A program made the position numbers and the translations under genes. Shown here piece after piece: positions 59,059 through 64,000 of a stretch of DNA of 64,000 nucleotides (positions are counted from its first letter, which is position 1; each line of letters begins with the position of its first letter). The notes under the pieces are model-generated. The model was not told the origin of the DNA, searched no databases, and saw only the letters and a program-made list of their open reading frames with translations. Origin of the DNA: RGIG8244 sp045639325 (GTDB lineage Bacteria > Verrucomicrobiota > Lentisphaeria > Victivallales > UBA1829); NCBI GenBank assembly GCA_045639325.1, contig JAZUCU010000048.1, forward strand, positions 1-64,000, read 5' to 3'.

Positions 59059-59510
59059 AAAGCTTATTTATTGAAACCTTCTGTTGCACGCGCCGGAACT
59101 TTTCAGATATTTTTTGTTATGACCGGCAGATACGTGCGTTAATATTACGGGCGCGGGGATGACATCGTGACGAAAGGGGTCAGCATCGTTTCATGTGCAT
59201 CACTCGATGTATAAAACAGGATTCAACGGTGGTATAAAGTACCGGTTTGTGGTACAGATTCAAATTCAGTTCGATAGACGGGTTGTTACCCCATCGGGGT
59301 CGCCCCCTGTGTTTTTTCTTTTTCATTTCAATCGCTTAAGTAAGTTTAACATATTACAACACGCTTAATGTAGCACACTATTTTCAGATTGCAAATTTTT
59401 TCTTGAAAATTATCTGCCGCGGGGAAAAATATCCGTTTTTTTAATTTTTTTGTTTGACATAGTATAAATCTTATGTTATAGTAAAATATAACACAAGGAT
59501 ACCAGTTTTT
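59059..59510. other. Intergenic region with mutually exclusive GC hairpins and the GntR promoter
   Basis: No gene in 452 bases between divergent genes. Near 59288-59306, ACCCC-ATC-GGGGT and GGGG-TCG-CCCC overlap, so only one hairpin can form at a time; a T-rich run (TTTTTTCTTTTT) follows on the plus strand. A small RNA or attenuator is possible. The regulator promoter and operator lie at 59454-59493. Confidence 0.45.
59454..59493 (+). promoter_or_regulatory. Promoter and probable auto-operator of the GntR-type gene
   Basis: TTGACA (59454-59459), 17-bp spacer, TATAGT (59477-59482), TG one base upstream. A palindrome TGTTATA-6-TATAACA (59474-59493) covers the -10 and the expected start point, as is usual for a self-repressing GntR regulator. 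Confidence 0.7.
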
Positions 59511-60605
59511 ATGAAAAAGCAGGATAAGCCCACAAAATATATGACGGTTGCCAACGAGATCATTGCCGAAATCGTTGCCGGAAAATATAAGGCCGGGGAT
59601 AAATTATATTCCCGTTCCGAAATCATGAAAAAATTTGCTGTCGGAGAAGTGACCGCTGTGCGTGTGCAGAATTATCTGGAAGCAGGTGGGTTGGTCCGGA
59701 AAGCTCCCCGTTCCGGAATGTATGTGTGTTATGACTCCGATTCCTTCAATGTCAAACTGGAACGTACCAGTTTTGAACCGCCGAAACGTATCATTGAATT
59801 TCGTAAGAAATTTTCCGGCGTGGATCACTTCAATATTCCATTGTATCAAGCCATTGACCGCTGTATGGAAGCGCATGGAATGGAGCATGAAGTGATTTAT
59901 TTTTTTGAACATGATATTTCCGAATCCGCAGTGAACTATTTACCGCAGGATGCATCCACTGGCTATATCTGTTTTTCCTCCGGATCTGCATCGCTTCTGC
60001 ACAGCTGCATGGTTTTACTAAATGGTAATGTAAAAAGTGTGCTTGTAGATGGTATTATTCCGCAATCCGATTGTGTGCTGGTTGATTCTTTCTCCGGAAT
60101 GAAACAGATTATTGATTATGCTTACAGTCAGGGATGCAGAAATTTTATTTATGCCAAGAATTTCTGTCGTGCACTCAGTGGAATCCACAATGAAGACCGG
60201 GAAATGGCATCCCGTCTGCATTGTCAATATCGGAATGTGTCCTTTACAGTAGATGATACAGGTAATTATGATGAATTGCTGGAACGAGTGCGCAATGTCC
60301 GGGAAAAGACTGCTGTTTTATTTCCCCAGGATGATGCGGCCTATACGTTGAAACGTTTGCTTGGGAATACAAAAGCGGATATTCTGATAACCGGATTTGA
60401 TGATTATTGCAGTACAGATAAGAACGATCATACAATTCCTTCAATCCGTTGGAATTATCAGGAAATGGCGGAATGTATTTATGAATTGCTGATGAGCGAA
60501 TCTCCGCGTACCAGCAGAATCCGGCGGATTCCCGGAGAATTGGTGAATTGCAATCATGACATAAAAAATACAAGGAGAAAAATAACAGGAGGTTATACAG
60601 TATGA
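59511..60605 (+). CDS. GntR-type winged-helix regulator with LacI-like sensor domain
   Basis: 364 residues. N-terminal GntR winged helix (about 10-75: YMTVANEIIAEIVAGKYKAG, LYSRSEIMKKFAVGEVTAVR, LEAGGLVRKAPRSGMYV). C-terminal periplasmic-binding-like domain (about 95-340: LPQDASTGYICFSSGSASLL, VLVDGIIPQSDCVLVDSF, DYAYSQGCRNFIYAKNF, ADILITGFDDY). This GntR/LacI hybrid (AraR-like) layout is common in Lentisphaerae and Planctomycetes next to sugar-degradation genes. Its end carries the SD (GGAGG) of the following pseudopilin gene and overlaps it as ATGA, so they are coupled. Probable ligand: a sugar released by the downstream hydrolase (inference). Confidence 0.85.
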   Translation: MKKQDKPTKYMTVANEIIAEIVAGKYKAGDKLYSRSEIMKKFAVGEVTAVRVQNYLEAGGLVRKAPRSGMYVCYDSDSFNVKLERTSFEPPKRIIEFRKKFSGVDHFNIPLYQAIDRCMEAHGMEHEVIYFFEHDISESAVNYLPQDASTGYICFSSGSASLLHSCMVLLNGNVKSVLVDGIIPQSDCVLVDSFSGMKQIIDYAYSQGCRNFIYAKNFCRALSGIHNEDREMASRLHCQYRNVSFTVDDTGNYDELLERVRNVREKTAVLFPQDDAAYTLKRLLGNTKADILITGFDDYCSTDKNDHTIPSIRWNYQEMAECIYELLMSESPRTSRIRRIPGELVNCNHDIKNTRRKITGGYTV

Positions 60606-61387
60606 AAACAAGATTTACTTTGATTGAACTGTTGGTGGTAATCGCCATCATTGCCATTCTGGCAGCAATGTTGCTCCCTGCATTAACTTCTGCAAAGGAG
60701 AGAGTCAAACAGGTCAGCTGCGGCAACAATCTCAAACAAATTGCAGCAGGCGTGTTTCTTTATGCAGATGATCATAACGATATTCTTGTGCCGACATCCA
60801 CGCCGGGCGTTTCCAATCCGAAATTGACATGGATCGGATTTCTTTCCGGTTGGCCGAATTCGCATCAGCGGTACGGTGTAAATTATGTTTCGCGCACGGC
60901 ACAAACCGGAACGCTGGTATGTCCCTCAGAACCCGGTCCCCTCGCATCATCGACTGATAAGGGATTCATTTATACCCACTATGCGGCAAATTCATGGTTG
61001 AGTGGAAGATATGCAAGCAATACATCTTTCTCCTATTTATACCGGATACGGAAAATGAGTATGATTGCCAAGCCGTCACAGGCAATGCATATTGCCGATT
61101 CCCTGAATTTTATCAGTTATTCTCATGATGGACTTGACGGTTATGCATTTCGTCATGGACGGAAAGACAGCCGGGCGAGAAAATTCCAAACTCCGGGCGT
61201 TGGTCCTGATCCCGCTCTTGGTCAGACCGGATTTTTCCAAGCAACCTTTTTGGATGGGCATGTTGCATCTTTGAACTATGCCGGTCTGATGAATAAAGGC
61301 AGTAATTATCCTTATCCTGTTGAAGGCGGAGTGAAAACTTATTTTGTGGATGGTTTTGACTACCGCAAGTATTATCATCAGTATTGA
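60602..61387 (+). CDS. Type IV pilin-like protein (prepilin N-terminus, DUF1559-like)
   Basis: 261 residues. It begins KTRFTLIELLVVIAIIAILA, the class III signal for prepilin peptidase with the conserved Glu at +5, then AAMLLPALTSAKERVKQVSC and NNLKQI, which is the typical start of the large PVC pseudopilin family. The C-terminal part has FFQATFLDGHVASLNYAGL (the H-x9-DG-like region) and a globular domain with few cysteines. In PVC bacteria dozens of such genes accompany sulfatases and glycoside hydrolases. No other pilus gene is nearby. It is coupled with the regulator upstream and 17 bp before the DUF4838 gene. Confidence 0.88.
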   Translation: MKTRFTLIELLVVIAIIAILAAMLLPALTSAKERVKQVSCGNNLKQIAAGVFLYADDHNDILVPTSTPGVSNPKLTWIGFLSGWPNSHQRYGVNYVSRTAQTGTLVCPSEPGPLASSTDKGFIYTHYAANSWLSGRYASNTSFSYLYRIRKMSMIAKPSQAMHIADSLNFISYSHDGLDGYAFRHGRKDSRARKFQTPGVGPDPALGQTGFFQATFLDGHVASLNYAGLMNKGSNYPYPVEGGVKTYFVDGFDYRKYYHQY

Positions 61388-61404
61388 CGGAAAGGGGATT
61401 TTAA

Positions 61405-64000
61405 ATGCGGCTGTTGCTTTTTCTTTTGATCATTGTCAGTTTCGGCAATTTTCTTTCTGCCGGAGAATTTGTTCTTGTCCGAGACGGAAAGCCTGTTGCG
61501 GAGATTGTAAAAACGCCGGAAATCGCCCGTCATATTGAATTTTTCAATCAGGCACTTCAACGGTGTACCGGAACAACATTACCGGTGGTAGAAAAACGTT
61601 CCAAAGGCGGAAATGCTATTGTCTTTCAACTGGAAAAGCGAAGACTGGATACAGAAGACGCATTTGAAATTTCTTTCCCCGATCCATCTACAATGTTAAT
61701 CCGGGGCAGCCGGATTTCCTCACGCTGGGCGTTGAATGGATTGTTGGAAGATCTGGGTGTCTGTTTTGTGCTTGCCGGTCCACACGGAACCTATTATCCG
61801 AAGCTCACAGACGCCCAGATTCCGATTCAAAACATCCGGAAGGATGCCGCATTCAAACTGCGGCGGCACATGTCGGTGGAGGATCCAGTCTGGGAGGAAT
61901 CCCTAAACGGAAAAAAAGATGATCCCTGCATGAAATTTGTTCCCCACAATCTGGGCAACATTCTTCCGCCTGGAAAATATGCAAGCGCACAGTGGCGTAA
62001 CAAGATTATGCCGCTGCGTAATGGAAAACGTTTTCTGCCCAGTGATCCCGTTCGCAATTGGCAGCCGTGTTTCAGTAATCCTGCCAGTGTAACAGAAGCG
62101 GTTCAGAATATCTGCGCTATTCTGGATAAGAATCCCGGAATGCGGAGATTTTCTCTTGGTGTCAATGATTTAGGTGGCTTCTGTGAGTGTCCGGAATGTA
62201 TCAGAATGAATGGCGGGCTTAAAAAATGCCGATATCCGGGGGTATATAAAAGTTTTTCCGAGATTTATTTCAAATGGGCGAACCGTGTGGTCGAAGGCGT
62301 TCTCAAAAAACATCCGGACGTCTTCTTTGATACACTTGCCTACCGGGAATTGATTGACCCGCCGTCATTTCCTGTGCATGAGCGGATTATTCCGGTACTT
62401 ACCATTGAGATCAATCAGAATATGGTTCCGAACATCCGGTCCCGTTATAAAAAGTTGATCGAAGAATGGTCGCAAAGGGCTTCTTCCATTGGTTTCTGGG
62501 AATACGGGTATGGTTCGCGCTATTATTCTGCGCCGCGTATGTATACTGCACTGCAGAGTGAAATTATTCGATTCTATGCAAAGCACAAAGGCAGTTCATT
62601 TTTTGCAGAAGGCGATTCGTACATCGGCGAAGGACCGAAACGTTATCTTTATTACAAACTGACTTTCGATCCGGAAGCGGATTTGCAGAAGTTGCTGCAA
62701 AAGTGGTATGAATCCTGTGTCGGCAAAGAGGCGGCGCCTTATTTGAAAGCTTATTATGATTTATGGGAAAAATTCTGGCAAGGAAAACGGATCAAACAGA
62801 CTCCCTGGTATCATTCCGCCGGGGCAGTGTACTTTAATTTTTCCGATCCTTCCTGGTCTTACGCTGTAACGGAAACGGATTTGATGCAAGCACGGTCCCT
62901 GATGGAAAAAATGCGTCAGGCGGCAAATAAATCGGGTGATCCGGATCAGAAAATCCGGGCAGAACGTCTTTACGGATTTTTCGAGTTGAACGAAGCAAGA
63001 ACTTATTCGCTCAGCGGTACCGCATATCCGCCTTCCGATCGTTTTACAAATGAGGCACAGGTTGTTGCATTTTTACAGCAGGTGCCGAAAATGTCGGCTT
63101 ACCGTAAAAAGATTCCCGCTTTGACCGCTGCCGTCCTTGCCTACAAGGAAAAAGAAACGTTCCCCGATTTTGATTTTTATGCCAGAAGATTTCCCGGGGA
63201 AATGATGAAAGAGTCTTTTTCCAGACAGATTGTCCGGATTATTCCATTTCTCAAATCAGAGAATGTTCTTGCCGCGTTGCAAAAGATTGCAGATTCGCCG
63301 GAGATTGACAGCGTGTACCGTCAACCCGCCGCCGCATTGTTGGAATCGGGTAAAATGCCGAGTATGCTGACAGAAATTCTGCAGAAATGCAGTACAGAAA
63401 ACTGGAATTATTCTAACAATACAAAAGTGGAAAAAGTCGCGTCTGTAAATGGAACTCCGCGCTTCAAAGCCACGTCACTTGGCGGCTGGTGTTGTCCGGC
63501 ACTGGTCACGCCGATGCAGCCGAACCGGATGTATATGCTGACTGCCCGGATTACGCCGGATGCTTCTTTTTCCGGTGGAAATGCACGGGTGTTTCTATCG
63601 GGTGCCAACCGGGAATATTCTCCGTGTCAAAGTGCCCCATCCACGACTTTCCCCATGAAGAAGGAGCCGATTATGGTTTATGCGTTGGTGCAATCTCATC
63701 CCAAGGCATATCGCGGGAAAGCCTATTTTATTTTGAACGGCATTAAGAAAGGTGAATCCGTTTATATTGATTCCATCGAAATGAAGTGCCTTGAAAAGCC
63801 GCGAATTGAAAAAGCAAAACTTGTCAGCCCGACTGCGGATCCAAAACATTACTGGCGGATCGTTGGCAATTATCAATGGAAAGATGGCATCATCGAATTC
63901 CGCGGACCAGGCCGCATGGATTCCGCAAAAATGTACCTTGCCGACAAGAAAAAGGATATTTTCCGCATTGCGGCGATGGTTAGAGGCAAAGGCTTCTTCA
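61405..64000 (+). CDS. DUF4838-type secreted glycoside hydrolase-like protein (3' end outside window)
   Basis: The frame runs from ATG 61405 (SD GGAAAGGGG) to the window edge without a stop, at least 865 codons. Signal peptide: RLLLFLLIIVSFGNFLSAG. An alpha-glucuronidase-like N-terminal domain (about 20-125: FFNQALQRCTGTTLPVVEKR, IRGSRISSRWALNGLLEDLG) is followed by the DUF4838 region with FSLGVNDLGGFCECPECIRM, FKWANRVVEGVLKKHPDVFF and IPVLTIEINQNM. From about 660 on a carbohydrate-binding-like beta domain seems to start (NWNYSNNTKVEKVASVNGTP, MYMLTARITPD), then another unit near 810. It probably acts on a host or plant glycan. Same transcript as the GntR hybrid. Confidence 0.85.
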   Translation, partial: MRLLLFLLIIVSFGNFLSAGEFVLVRDGKPVAEIVKTPEIARHIEFFNQALQRCTGTTLPVVEKRSKGGNAIVFQLEKRRLDTEDAFEISFPDPSTMLIRGSRISSRWALNGLLEDLGVCFVLAGPHGTYYPKLTDAQIPIQNIRKDAAFKLRRHMSVEDPVWEESLNGKKDDPCMKFVPHNLGNILPPGKYASAQWRNKIMPLRNGKRFLPSDPVRNWQPCFSNPASVTEAVQNICAILDKNPGMRRFSLGVNDLGGFCECPECIRMNGGLKKCRYPGVYKSFSEIYFKWANRVVEGVLKKHPDVFFDTLAYRELIDPPSFPVHERIIPVLTIEINQNMVPNIRSRYKKLIEEWSQRASSIGFWEYGYGSRYYSAPRMYTALQSEIIRFYAKHKGSSFFAEGDSYIGEGPKRYLYYKLTFDPEADLQKLLQKWYESCVGKEAAPYLKAYYDLWEKFWQGKRIKQTPWYHSAGAVYFNFSDPSWSYAVTETDLMQARSLMEKMRQAANKSGDPDQKIRAERLYGFFELNEARTYSLSGTAYPPSDRFTNEAQVVAFLQQVPKMSAYRKKIPALTAAVLAYKEKETFPDFDFYARRFPGEMMKESFSRQIVRIIPFLKSENVLAALQKIADSPEIDSVYRQPAAALLESGKMPSMLTEILQKCSTENWNYSNNTKVEKVASVNGTPRFKATSLGGWCCPALVTPMQPNRMYMLTARITPDASFSGGNARVFLSGANREYSPCQSAPSTTFPMKKEPIMVYALVQSHPKAYRGKAYFILNGIKKGESVYIDSIEMKCLEKPRIEKAKLVSPTADPKHYWRIVGNYQWKDGIIEFRGPGRMDSAKMYLADKKKDIFRIAAMVRGKGFF

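Noticed and set aside
59059..59330. tmRNA, 6S, SRP RNA, RNase P RNA or M-box in the CNNM-GntR intergenic region
   Set aside because: None of the conserved cores of these RNAs could be found on either strand; only local hairpins remain.

Overview
The window looks like a chromosome segment of a Gram-negative member of the PVC group, most probably Lentisphaerae (Victivallis-like). This is inferred from the content: complete Kdo/LPS export genes, a DUF4838-type glycoside hydrolase-like protein behind a GntR/LacI-hybrid regulator and a DUF1559-like pseudopilin, a membrane Ser/Thr kinase of the PVC style, type III glutamine synthetase, and ThyX instead of ThyA. No rRNA or other marker in the window settles the taxonomy. 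Genes are tightly packed, often with ATGA overlaps, and many promoters share an extended -10 of the form TGnTATATT.

Layout. 0-0.6 kb: the end of an ISL3-like transposase and two minus-strand tRNAs (Ser-UGA, Leu-GAG). 0.7-3.1 kb: MATE exporter and LacI-type regulator. 3.2-18.0 kb: a long surface-polysaccharide operon for a nonulosonic (sialic-type) acid glycan, holding a CBS-GNAT fusion, two paralogous small unknown proteins, NeuB, two tandem NeuA-type proteins (the first with an altered nucleotide-binding loop), a flippase, a polysialyltransferase-like protein, a Wzy-like polymerase, two GT4 enzymes, a hexapeptide acyltransferase, a cytidylyltransferase-GHMP kinase fusion, and a GT39-like protein split over two frames. 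A terminator at 18.0 kb closes the operon. 18.1-20.6 kb: an atypical transmembrane Ser/Thr kinase. 20.8-28.1 kb: housekeeping metabolism (peroxiredoxin, G6PD, GlnN, pyrR-pyrB-pyrC).

28.1-31.1 kb: an AT-rich accessory patch with phased TACGGAG repeats, a long imperfect palindrome and four small envelope proteins of unknown role, one with a frameshift in an A8 tract. 31.3-38.9 kb: a DUF1015 protein, then kdsB-kdsA-kdsC, a 1012-residue multi-repeat LptC/LptA-like protein and lptB, i.e. Kdo synthesis with LPS export. 38.5-40.6 kb: VOC protein, exported unknown protein and ThyX. 40.6-45.6 kb (minus): secretin, MacA-like adaptor, ATPase and MacB-like permease, which together look like a tripartite exporter using a secretin as outer-membrane pore. 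45.8-53.5 kb (minus): a TIM-barrel-like protein, then LpxL-like acyltransferase, Rpe, a radical SAM-MnmC fusion and a YgjP-type peptidase in one overlapping cluster, then HU and an HD protein. 53.7-58.1 kb (plus): lipoprotein, YicC, CysE, YggS, NudC. 58.1-59.1 kb (minus): CNNM protein. 59.5-64 kb (plus): GntR/LacI hybrid, pseudopilin and a DUF4838 protein cut by the window edge.

The most notable observations are the kinase whose catalytic lysine seems to have moved into the glycine-rich loop (as in eukaryotic WNK kinases), the secretin-MacAB operon with tandem palindromes at its promoter, the four-repeat LptA-like protein, the unusual nonulosonate locus, and the phased inverted repeats beside the small-protein island. 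All functional statements come from reading the sequence; no database search was run.
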